From Planctomycetota bacterium (GTDB lineage: Bacteria > Planctomycetota > Brocadiia > SM23-32): 5,373 nucleotides of DNA. The first letter of the stretch is position 1; each line of letters opens with the position of its first letter. This document shows positions 1 through 5,300 of this stretch, one piece after another. The position numbers were made by a program, and so were the translations under genes. Under the pieces are notes generated by a model. The model was not told where the DNA came from. It saw nothing but the letters and a program-made list of their open reading frames with translations, and searched no databases. Location of the stretch: the NCBI GenBank assembly GCA_018400625.1, contig JAGYMJ010000234.1, positions 1-5,373 of the forward strand, read 5' to 3'.

Positions 1-182
1 CCTGAAAAAATAAATTTTCTATGCTTCTTTCGGCCCCGCATATATACCCGATACTTCCTTTTCCCCTGGATTTTTGCCCTCTATTTATAATACGTGACGA
101 ATGCCATATTTCTTTCAAAAAATCTATTTCGCTAAAAAAAACGGCCCGCTTTCAAGTTTGCGGACGATGAGACAGGGAATAA
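1..182. other. Intergenic DNA at left edge, no gene seen
   Basis: I see no supportable gene here. There is a TATAAT hexamer at 86-91 on the plus strand, but no matching -35 box about 17 bases upstream (that position reads as a C-rich run). An open frame starting at 101 runs to 295. It has no Shine-Dalgarno site, and most of it reads through the repeat-like palindromes that begin at 183, so I do not call it a gene. Confidence 0.6.
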
Positions 183-241
183 TTCACCGCGGAGTCGCAG
201 AGAACAAAACAAAGGCTTTTGTTTGGCGCAAGCGACGCCAA
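183..241. repeat. Repeat-like segment with two small hairpins
   Basis: The segment starts with a purine-rich string, caccgcggagtcgcagagaac, resembling the 'CACCGCGGAG..GCAGAG' intergenic repeats I recall from several environmental bacterial genomes (recollection, not searched). Two palindromes follow. One has a 7-bp stem, aaacaaa/tttgttt, at 207-213 and 218-224 with a 4-base loop. The other has a 6-bp stem, ttggcg/cgccaa, at 223-228 and 236-241. The two share bases, so they are alternative folds. Function is unknown. Confidence 0.45.
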
Positions 242-280
242 CCGCGCCCTGTCAGAACGCCTGGATTGTGTGTTGCCATT

Positions 281-331
281 CCGCACCCCGGTTGAAAACC
301 GGGGGCTACCCAACCCCGCCCCATTCGGGGC
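281..331. repeat. GC-rich double-hairpin repeat unit
   Basis: Two perfect hairpins sit 13 bases apart. The first pairs ccccggtt (286-293) with aaccgggg (297-304) around a 3-base gaa loop. The second pairs gcccc (318-322) with ggggc (327-331) around attc. A G-rich run follows to about 348. The compact double-hairpin layout is typical of REP-type or other palindromic intergenic repeats. No T-run follows on either strand, so it does not look like a terminator. That it is dispersed in the genome is an inference; only one copy is in the window. Confidence 0.5.
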
Positions 332-355
332 ATAGGGGGGGAAAGGGGAAAAGGC

Positions 356-545
356 CCTCAGTGAATTATTGTCGGTTCAGGATAAAATGAAGATTAAACG
401 CTACGAACGTTGTATCAAAAGACTCTTTAGCCGTTAATGCGCCCCGCATTAACTACGGTCTATAGCTTCGCGAACTTAGCACTTGATCTTCATTCCACCG
501 GCACAAGGCACGGTGGGGATGCCAGGGGGTTCACTGAGGACTTAC
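356..545 (-). repeat. Terminal-inverted-repeat element, left copy, MITE-like or structured RNA
   Basis: A 184-bp unit bounded by a perfect 10-bp inverted repeat, cctcagtgaa (356-365) and ttcactgagg (530-539). The match to the second copy continues outside to 545. Nested inside are a 9-bp arm pair, aatgaagat (386-394) with atcttcatt (486-494); a hairpin gttaatgc/gcattaac (433-440 and 446-453) whose stem can extend to 428-462 with bulges; the palindrome ttcgcgaa (467-474); and a hairpin ccaccg/cggtgg (495-500 and 511-516). No reading frame of note is inside. About 60 bases at the right end recur in reverse complement at 5301-5360. The strand given is arbitrary. It could be a non-autonomous mobile element, a structured non-coding RNA, or both. 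No target-site duplication is obvious. Confidence 0.65.
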
Positions 546-546
546 C

Positions 547-566
547 CACAGACAGGAATGTCTGTG
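547..566. repeat. Perfect 8-bp hairpin with GGAA loop
   Basis: The arm cacagaca (547-554) pairs perfectly with tgtctgtg (559-566) around ggaa, which fits the GNRA tetraloop pattern on the plus strand. It begins just outside the conserved end of the 356-545 element and may be a separate repeat unit. No T-tract follows, so it is not an evident terminator. Confidence 0.5.
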
Positions 567-571
567 TTACT

Positions 572-601
572 CCACATCGGCAATTTATTGTCGATGCGGG
601 G
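572..601. repeat. Hairpin downstream of the hydrolase gene
   Basis: The arm catcggcaa (575-583) pairs with ttgtcgatg (588-596), with one G-T wobble and a 4-base loop. Flanking cc (572-573) and gg (598-599) extend the stem past one mismatch. It lies 20 bases past the stop codon of the minus-strand hydrolase gene. It could end or stabilise that transcript, but no T-run follows it on the minus strand. It looks like one more unit of the palindrome cluster. Confidence 0.45.
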
Positions 602-620
602 TCATTAAACGCGTAGAAGT

Positions 621-1160
621 TTACTTTACTATACGGCTTATGCGCCTGAATGCGGTCGATTTTGCATCCCGAACAAGCTCAAACAGCGCGGCCTCCACGG
701 AAGTAACTTCGACACCTTTGGCGCGCATACGCTGCAGAGCTATTTCTCTATCGAATTCTTTTCGCGAAGAGGTGGCATCGGCGGCCACCTGCACATCGTA
801 TCCTCTGCAAACCAGCTCGACGGCGGTCTGATAGATGCAGACATGAGCTTCAATGCCGCACAAAACGATCTGCTTGCGTCCGGCCGCCTCAAGCGTCTGA
901 ATGAACTTCTCCTCACCACAGCAACTGAAAGTTGTCTTGGTTATCGGCGAGACCGGCACCAGCAGCTCTGATATTGATGGGACGGTGGAACCGAGCTTCT
1001 CTGGGCACTGCTCGGCCCACACAACAGGCAGCTCAAGGATTTTGGCACCGCGTATGAGCTTAGCCGCGTTTTCGAGGAGCGTCTCACGCTCTCGCATCAC
1101 GCGGAACAGCTTCTCCTGAATATCTATAGCTGCGACAAGGCAGTTATCAGTTTCGAGCAT
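621..1160 (-). CDS. Isochorismatase-family cysteine hydrolase, ISOC1/ISOC2-like
   Basis: A 179-residue single-domain protein of the isochorismatase-like (cysteine hydrolase) superfamily. The family triad is visible: Asp13 in AAIDIQEKL, Lys75 in ITKTTFSCC and the nucleophile Cys108 in CGIEAHVCIYQTA. The EQCPEKLGSTVP segment (about 50-61), SSRKEFDREIALQRMRAKG and the C-terminal VEAALFELVRDA match the pattern of the ISOC1/ISOC2 branch rather than nicotinamidases or true isochorismatases. Its physiological substrate is generally unclear, so I assign none. No signal peptide is seen, so it is probably cytoplasmic. The ATG at 1160 lies 24 bp past the stop codon of the transporter gene, which suggests co-transcription. 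No clear Shine-Dalgarno site precedes it, so translation may depend on coupling. The length is near complete for the family. The family call is firm; the role is open. Confidence 0.9.
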   Translation of the reverse strand: MLETDNCLVAAIDIQEKLFRVMRERETLLENAAKLIRGAKILELPVVWAEQCPEKLGSTVPSISELLVPVSPITKTTFSCCGEEKFIQTLEAAGRKQIVLCGIEAHVCIYQTAVELVCRGYDVQVAADATSSRKEFDREIALQRMRAKGVEVTSVEAALFELVRDAKSTAFRRISRIVK

Positions 1161-1184
1161 GACAGCGGTACCGAATAAGGGACA

Positions 1185-2459
1185 TCAGGCCTCTGCATCC
1201 TGCTTTTTCAATGGCTTCGGATGCGAGAGAAGCAGCGTCATAAGGGCTGCCAGTATAAGAAGTCCCGTAGCGCTGTAATAGGAGTAGGTGAAATTCCCAA
1301 AAATATCATAAAGTTTACCTGCTGCAGTGGCCAGCATAAACCCTCCGAATCCCCAGGCCGTGAACACGAGTCCATAGTTGGCGCCGAAGTTAATCGAGCC
1401 AAAATAGTCTTTGGTTATGGCGGGGAACAGCGAGAGATTCGCCCCGTAGTTGGCGCCTATCAGTGCGGAAAGCACGGACAGCAGAAAAACGTTGGCCAAA
1501 AGGTTGCCTTCCGTAGCCCTGGAAAGCAGCAGGATGAGAACGGCCTGCAGGCCGAAGCATAACAACAGCGTTTTCTGGCGCCCAATTTTGTCCGAGAGCA
1601 TACCGGCTATTATTCTCCCCGCTCCGTTCCCGACGGCAAGCACCGCCACCAGCACAAAACCGAGGCGCATACCGGCCTGGACTTGAGCTATTGCTGCGAG
1701 CTTAGCGATTATCATCAGCCCCGCTCCGGCTCCGCATGCATACATGAACCATATCATGTAAAACTGGGGGGTTCTGAGCATAACGGTGGGCAAAAAATCT
1801 TCGGTTACGGGTGCAGACCCCTTTGCACCTGAAGTGGATTCATCTTCGGGCGGTTCATAATCTTTGGGGGGAAACTTAAGCAGTTGTGCCAGGGAAACGA
1901 CGACCACCAGAAATATTACGCCCCAAATCAGCATGGTTCTTTGCAGTCCGAACCTTTCGAGCAGAAGGCTGGTAAACGGAGCGGCATAGACGGGTGCAAG
2001 CCCGAACCCGGAGACGACAAGACCGGCTATCATTCCGGTTTTCGCGGCGCTGAACCATCTGACCGCCGGCGGCGTCGCCGAGGCATATCCGAATCCTATA
2101 CCGGCGCCCGTCAGCACTCCGAACCCGATCATATAACCGATCGGTGCCTGAAAAAAACTCGCCATGACTATACCGACTCCAACAAGTATTCCTCCTATCG
2201 TGGCCACCAGCCTGGGGCCGATTTTATCCTGCATACGCCCGGCCGGTACCATAATAGCCGCGAATACCAGACAGGCGATGGCATAGGGAAGCGACTTGTC
2301 GGTCTCGGTCCATCCCCAGGCGTCCGGCACGCCTTCACTGATAACGCTCCACGCGTAGAGAACCCCGAGTGCAAGGTTTATCCCCATACCTGCAAAAGTC
2401 ACCCGCCAGCCGTAATTTTTCACCTCTTTATTCTGCATTTCAAGTTCTTCCTGTACCAT
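1185..2459 (-). CDS. MFS transporter, oxalate/formate antiporter (OFA) family
   Basis: A 424-residue inner-membrane protein with about 12 hydrophobic segments in two halves, split by a charged cytoplasmic loop at about 196-228. The MFS motif A occurs in both halves: GRMQDKIGPR (74-83) and GMLSDKIGRQK (286-296). The N-terminal YGWRV.FAG..INLALGVLYAWSV block and the GFGYASATPPAVRWF stretch (122-136) are typical of the OFA family, whose known member is OxlT of Oxalobacter. Many relatives move monocarboxylates. Arg282 appears to match the substrate Arg of OxlT, but the expected Lys in helix 11 seems replaced by Trp369 (hand alignment), so oxalate exchange is doubtful. It follows acsA, which fits acetate or another short carboxylate as substrate. 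The first ATG has a well-placed AAGGAG; Met8 is a weaker alternative. Confidence 0.92.
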   Translation of the reverse strand: MVQEELEMQNKEVKNYGWRVTFAGMGINLALGVLYAWSVISEGVPDAWGWTETDKSLPYAIACLVFAAIMVPAGRMQDKIGPRLVATIGGILVGVGIVMASFFQAPIGYMIGFGVLTGAGIGFGYASATPPAVRWFSAAKTGMIAGLVVSGFGLAPVYAAPFTSLLLERFGLQRTMLIWGVIFLVVVVSLAQLLKFPPKDYEPPEDESTSGAKGSAPVTEDFLPTVMLRTPQFYMIWFMYACGAGAGLMIIAKLAAIAQVQAGMRLGFVLVAVLAVGNGAGRIIAGMLSDKIGRQKTLLLCFGLQAVLILLLSRATEGNLLANVFLLSVLSALIGANYGANLSLFPAITKDYFGSINFGANYGLVFTAWGFGGFMLATAAGKLYDIFGNFTYSYYSATGLLILAALMTLLLSHPKPLKKQDAEA

Positions 2460-2468
2460 AACGCTCTG

Positions 2469-2480
2469 CTCCTTCTCCTT
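2469..2480 (-). promoter_or_regulatory. Double Shine-Dalgarno site of the transporter gene
   Basis: Read on the minus strand, AAGGAG occurs twice in tandem. The copy at 2469-2474 lies 9 bases before the ATG at 2459, which supports that start. The bases actaaggaga also occur in the acsA leader, so both genes use nearly the same ribosome binding site. Confidence 0.8.
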
Positions 2481-2502
2481 AGTGTTCTATTTGTATTGTA
2501 AG

Positions 2503-2541
2503 AAAACGAGCCTTCCGAATTGGTGATGACGGAAGGCTCGT
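2503..2541 (-). terminator. Rho-independent terminator after acsA
   Basis: On the minus strand the stem acgagccttccg pairs perfectly over 12 bp with cggaaggctcgt, around a 12-base loop, starting about 20 bases past the acsA stop codon. The last stem base begins a TTTT run, followed by C and TT. The stem is GC-rich and strong; the T-tract is short. It lies between acsA and the transporter gene. I find no convincing promoter between it and the transporter start: TACAAT at 2494-2499 lacks a -35 box. It may therefore act as a leaky terminator that lowers expression of the downstream genes. Confidence 0.8.
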
Positions 2542-2560
2542 GATATGGCGTTAAAGTGAA

Positions 2561-4543
2561 TTACACTTCACGCTCTTTGACAAGCGTTTCAACGACGCTG
2601 GGGTCGGCGAGCGTCGTGACATCACCGAGTTGATCGACGGCGTTTTCGGCGATCTTACGCAGGATTCTGCGCATAATCTTACCCGAACGCGTCTTCGGCA
2701 GGGACGGAGCAAACTGAATCTTTTCGGGAGCCGCTATAGGCCCGATATCCTTGCGGACATGCTTCACGAGTTCCTCTTTCAGCTCGTCAGAGTCCTCCAC
2801 GTTGTCTATAAGGCTGACGTACGCATAAAGTGCCTGCCCCTTGACGTCGTGCGGCATAGGAACAACGGCCGCTTCCGCCACCTTGGGATGACTTACAAGC
2901 GAGCTTTCCACTTCAGCGGTACCGATTCTGTGCCCGGAAACATTGACAACGTCGTCGATCCTGCCCAACAGCCAGTAATCGCCGTCTGCATCCACGCGGC
3001 AGCCGTCACCGGAGAAATAGAGGTCGTTATACATGGTGAAATAGGTGTCGACAAACCTCTCATGGTCGCCCCACATGGTTCTCATCATACCGGGCCATGG
3101 GCGCTTTATACAGAGCTTTCCTCCCTCATTGACATCGCATTCCGAGCCGTCTTCACGCAGCACAACAGGGTCGACGCCAAAGAAAGGACGGTTGGCACTT
3201 GCCGGTTTCAAAACGTGTGCGCCCGGCAGCGGTGTAATGAGGATGCCGCCTGTCTCGGTCTGCCACCAGGTATCGACTATCGGGCAGCGCTTTCTTCCGA
3301 TGTTTTCGTAATACCACATCCACGCTTCAGGATTGATCGGTTCGCCGACGCTTCCCAGCACACGAAGGGTGTCGAGTTTGTATTTAGCCGGCCATTCTTC
3401 ACCGAAGCGCATCAGTGCACGGATTGCCGTAGGAGCGGTATAGAAAATAGTCACGCCGAACTTATCACAGATCTGCCAGAATCTACCTGCATCGGGATAA
3501 GTAGGGACGCCACCGAACATGAGCGAGGTCGAGCCGTTGGCCAGAGGCCCGTAAACGATATAGCTGTGTCCCGTCACCCAGCCGATATCGGCGGTGCACC
3601 AGTAAATGTCGTCGTCATGGACATCGAAAATGATCTTATGAGAAAGCGATGTATGAAGCAGATAACCGCCGGTCGTATGAACAACGCCCTTGGGCTTTCC
3701 GGTGGAGCCGGAGGTGTAAAGGATAAAAAGCGGGTCCTCAGCGTTCATCGGCTCGGGCTCGCAGTCGGAGGAGACACCTTCCATCTCTTCATGATACCAT
3801 GTATCACGACCGTCCTGCATATCACATTCATCATCATTGACCTTGACGACGATCACGTTTTCAATTGACGGGGTATCCGTCAGTCCGGCATCAGCTATAT
3901 CTTTAAGGGGTATTGCTTTTCCCCCGCGCAATGAAACATTGGCGGTAATAAGCATTTTGCAGTCGGAATCGTTCACACGGTCTCTGACGGCGTCGGAACT
4001 GAACCCGCCGAAGATGATAGAATGTATTGCGCCTATTCTTGCGCAAGCCAGCATAGCGACCGGAAGCTCATAAACCATCGGCATATAAATAGCCACACGG
4101 TCACCCTTCTCGATCCCCTTTGACTTCAGAACGTTGGCAAATTTGCACACGTCCTCATGAAGCTCTTCATAGGTCGCTTCCACCAGATCATCATCCTCGT
4201 CGCCCTGCACGATGAGCGCTTTCTTCTTGGCTTTAGGGGTGCCAAGATGACGGTCCAGGCAATTATAACTGACGTTCAGTACGCCGTCCTCAAACCATTT
4301 ATGCTCGATAGTTCTGCTTTCAGTATCCCAGGTGTATTCCAACGATTTTGTCGGTTTCTTGACCCAGTCAAGGGTTTCGGCCTGATCGAGCCAGAAGGAG
4401 TCCGGGTCTTCAATTGAAGCCTTGTACATTTCCTCGTACTGCTCTTGCGAGCCCACGTGCGCTTTTGCCGCGAGTTCGGCGGGCGGTTCAAACGTCCTTA
4501 TCTCTTTCATCAGTGAATCGATACCTTTCCTTTTTTCAGCCAT
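2561..4543 (-). CDS. acsA: Acetyl-CoA synthetase, AMP-forming
   Basis: A 660-residue cytoplasmic ligase that makes acetyl-CoA from acetate, ATP and CoA through an acetyl-AMP intermediate. All core ANL-superfamily motifs are present in order: CoA-contact RGGK (206-209), P-loop YTSGSTGKPKG (276-286), GSVGEPINP (397-405), DTWWQTE (424-430), YFSGDG (509-514), the hinge region GRIDDVVNVSGHRIG (527-541) and PKTRSGKIMRR (616-626) with catalytic Lys622. In characterised enzymes this Lys is reversibly acetylated. The second Trp of WWQTE (Trp427) corresponds to the residue that restricts the acyl pocket to acetate in Salmonella Acs, which favours acetate over longer acids. The length is normal, with no frameshift. 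The ATG at 4543 has AAGGAG 8 bases upstream. It has its own promoter, and a terminator follows it. Confidence 0.97.
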   Translation of the reverse strand: MAEKRKGIDSLMKEIRTFEPPAELAAKAHVGSQEQYEEMYKASIEDPDSFWLDQAETLDWVKKPTKSLEYTWDTESRTIEHKWFEDGVLNVSYNCLDRHLGTPKAKKKALIVQGDEDDDLVEATYEELHEDVCKFANVLKSKGIEKGDRVAIYMPMVYELPVAMLACARIGAIHSIIFGGFSSDAVRDRVNDSDCKMLITANVSLRGGKAIPLKDIADAGLTDTPSIENVIVVKVNDDECDMQDGRDTWYHEEMEGVSSDCEPEPMNAEDPLFILYTSGSTGKPKGVVHTTGGYLLHTSLSHKIIFDVHDDDIYWCTADIGWVTGHSYIVYGPLANGSTSLMFGGVPTYPDAGRFWQICDKFGVTIFYTAPTAIRALMRFGEEWPAKYKLDTLRVLGSVGEPINPEAWMWYYENIGRKRCPIVDTWWQTETGGILITPLPGAHVLKPASANRPFFGVDPVVLREDGSECDVNEGGKLCIKRPWPGMMRTMWGDHERFVDTYFTMYNDLYFSGDGCRVDADGDYWLLGRIDDVVNVSGHRIGTAEVESSLVSHPKVAEAAVVPMPHDVKGQALYAYVSLIDNVEDSDELKEELVKHVRKDIGPIAAPEKIQFAPSLPKTRSGKIMRRILRKIAENAVDQLGDVTTLADPSVVETLVKEREV

Positions 4544-4551
4544 TTCCTGCT

Positions 4552-4557
4552 CTCCTT
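4552..4557 (-). promoter_or_regulatory. Shine-Dalgarno site of acsA
   Basis: AAGGAG on the minus strand, 8 bases before the ATG at 4543. It fixes the acsA start and matches the site of the transporter gene, including the bases acta just upstream. Confidence 0.85.
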
Positions 4558-4653
4558 AGTAATTTTGGGTTAAAACAAAATGGACAACGTCCGCATTGTA
4601 AAAAAATCACGTCGGCAAATATCCGTCAAACATTCATGTCTATTCTGCATAAG

Positions 4654-4682
4654 ATATTACCGAATTTGCCATTTTATGTCAA
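4654..4682 (-). promoter_or_regulatory. Sigma70-type promoter for acsA
   Basis: On the minus strand a perfect -35 TTGACA (4677-4682) and a -10 TAATAT (4654-4659) are separated by exactly 17 bases. The predicted start is near 4647, giving a leader of roughly 100 bases. That leader can form a small hairpin at 4584-4599 (6-bp stem with one G-U pair, 4-base loop), next to a run of seven T on its 5' side. I do not recognise a riboswitch in it. Confidence 0.75.
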
Positions 4683-4692
4683 ATAAACGGTG

Positions 4693-4737
4693 TTATGCCT
4701 CGTTTTTCAATCGCTTTTTTATCCCCTTTCTTTTCAT
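4693..4737 (-). CDS. Possible 14-residue basic small protein or leader peptide
   Basis: A short open frame encodes MKRKGIKKRLKNEA, with seven Lys/Arg among 14 residues. Its support lies upstream. GAGGAGG on the minus strand ends 8 bases before the ATG, the best ribosome binding site in the window, and a promoter-like pair with 17-base spacing sits at 4758-4786. The stop lies about 10 bases before the -35 box of the acsA promoter, so on a transcript from the far promoter this would be an upstream ORF of acsA. I recognise no family. It has no run of one amino acid that would suggest classic attenuation. At this length chance cannot be excluded. Confidence 0.35.
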   Translation of the reverse strand: MKRKGIKKRLKNEA

Positions 4738-4757
4738 CTTAACGGCCTCCTCAACCC

Positions 4758-4786
4758 TTTATAACAACAATAATTTTTTTTAACAA
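4758..4786 (-). promoter_or_regulatory. Possible second promoter upstream of the small ORF and acsA
   Basis: Minus-strand TTGTTA (4781-4786) and TATAAA (4758-4763) are separated by 17 bases. The predicted start near 4751 lies just before the GAGGAGG site of the 14-codon ORF. The region is AT-rich, including eight consecutive A on the minus strand, so a chance match is possible. If active it would give acsA a second, longer leader. Confidence 0.4.
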
Positions 4787-4875
4787 AGTCCCATCCCGCC
4801 GTTCAAGGTTATTGGAACTTCTTGCGCGAGGCACAGGCCGCGTTGGCATTCCGGATGCTCGCTTTTGTCGGAATC
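4787..4875. other. GC-rich, repeat-like patch between yidD and acsA
   Basis: This stretch is clearly richer in G and C than the AT-rich DNA on either side. It contains two short inverted pairs: gttc/gaac at 4801-4804 and 4815-4818, and attccg/cggaat at 4848-4853 and 4869-4874. On the minus strand an ATG at about 4849 opens a 32-codon frame rich in Arg, without a Shine-Dalgarno site, which I do not call. The composition and sharp edges suggest another dispersed intergenic repeat. It also lies just past the yidD stop, where a transcript end would be expected. Confidence 0.35.
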
Positions 4876-4882
4876 AATAAAA

Positions 4883-5194
4883 CTATTCAATAAATTTATC
4901 ATCTTCTCCGTTTTTGCGAGACCTTACCGGATCATATCCGCCCTTTCCCAATGGATTACACCGGAAAATCCGCCATATGCCCATAATTAGTCCTACTACA
5001 GGACCGCGCTTACGCAGTGCGTCTATCATATATTGACTGCAGGAAGGGGTAAATCGGCATGTTTTAGGCAAGCAAGGCGATATCATTTTTTGATAGGCCT
5101 TAAAAGGCACGACAAGACAAGCAGTAACAATCTTGTTGATACAGCACGCAAACTTACGGATCACATTTGTTATTTTGTTCCAATACTCTTGCAT
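4883..5194 (-). CDS. yidD: Membrane protein insertion efficiency factor YidD
   Basis: A 103-residue member of the YidD (DUF37, Hsp33-adjacent 'UPF0161') family, which aids YidC-dependent insertion of inner-membrane proteins and is attached to the membrane face. The signature runs from about 32 to 91: [21 protein letters not shown], then SQYMIDAL, then the [12 protein letters not shown] block, with conserved Cys46, Cys52 and Cys79. An amphipathic to hydrophobic N-terminal part precedes it. Relative to the usual 70-90 residues, it has about 20 extra at the N-terminus and a charged tail. The ATG at 5194 lacks a Shine-Dalgarno site, and no better start in frame is visible before the signature. 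It is not accompanied here by rpmH, rnpA or yidC, its usual neighbours. Confidence 0.9.
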   Translation of the reverse strand: MQEYWNKITNVIRKFACCINKIVTACLVVPFKAYQKMISPCLPKTCRFTPSCSQYMIDALRKRGPVVGLIMGIWRIFRCNPLGKGGYDPVRSRKNGEDDKFIE

Positions 5195-5195
5195 T

Positions 5196-5211
5196 ATTAT
5201 AACTTTGTCAA
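5196..5211 (-). promoter_or_regulatory. Promoter-like hexamers abutting the yidD start
   Basis: On the minus strand a perfect TTGACA (5206-5211) and a perfect TATAAT (5196-5201) lie only 4 bases apart, too close to work as one promoter. TATAAT is one base before the ATG. If it is a real -10 box with a weak -35, transcription would start inside or past the first codons, implying a later start. Otherwise both are chance matches in AT-rich DNA. Confidence 0.25.
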
Positions 5212-5300
5212 ATGAAGCAAAATAAGTTAAAATACATCTCTAATAAATAAGTCACTATCAAAACCTCTATTCAATCAGCTCCGGTGAGTTTGTAAGTTCA

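Noticed and set aside
101..295. Plus-strand 64-codon open frame
   Set aside because: It has no Shine-Dalgarno site and no recognisable family. Most of it translates through hairpin-forming repeat units.
433..453. gttaatgc..gcattaac as an integron attC core
   Set aside because: The arms do not fit the GTTRRRY/RYYYAAC core sites, and there is no integrase or cassette array in the window.
183..601. CRISPR array
   Set aside because: The palindromic units differ from each other and do not form a regularly spaced direct repeat.
547..601. Rho-independent terminator for the hydrolase gene
   Set aside because: The hairpins are good, but no T-run follows on the minus strand.
621..1160. Nicotinamidase or true isochorismatase
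   Set aside because: The motifs around the catalytic Cys and the C-terminus fit the ISOC1/ISOC2 branch better. No nicotinamidase metal-binding Asp-x-His pattern is evident, and no siderophore genes are nearby.
1884..2501. Plus-strand 205-codon open frame
   Set aside because: It is antisense to the transporter gene, has a low-complexity polar composition and no start signals.
2630..3868. Plus-strand 412-codon open frame
   Set aside because: It is antisense to acsA, whose motifs are intact throughout. The long frame is a by-product of acsA codon use and encodes no recognisable domain.
4772..4849. Minus-strand Arg-rich short frame starting near 4849
   Set aside because: It lacks a Shine-Dalgarno site, overlaps the repeat-like GC-rich patch and runs into the A-tract of a promoter-like region.
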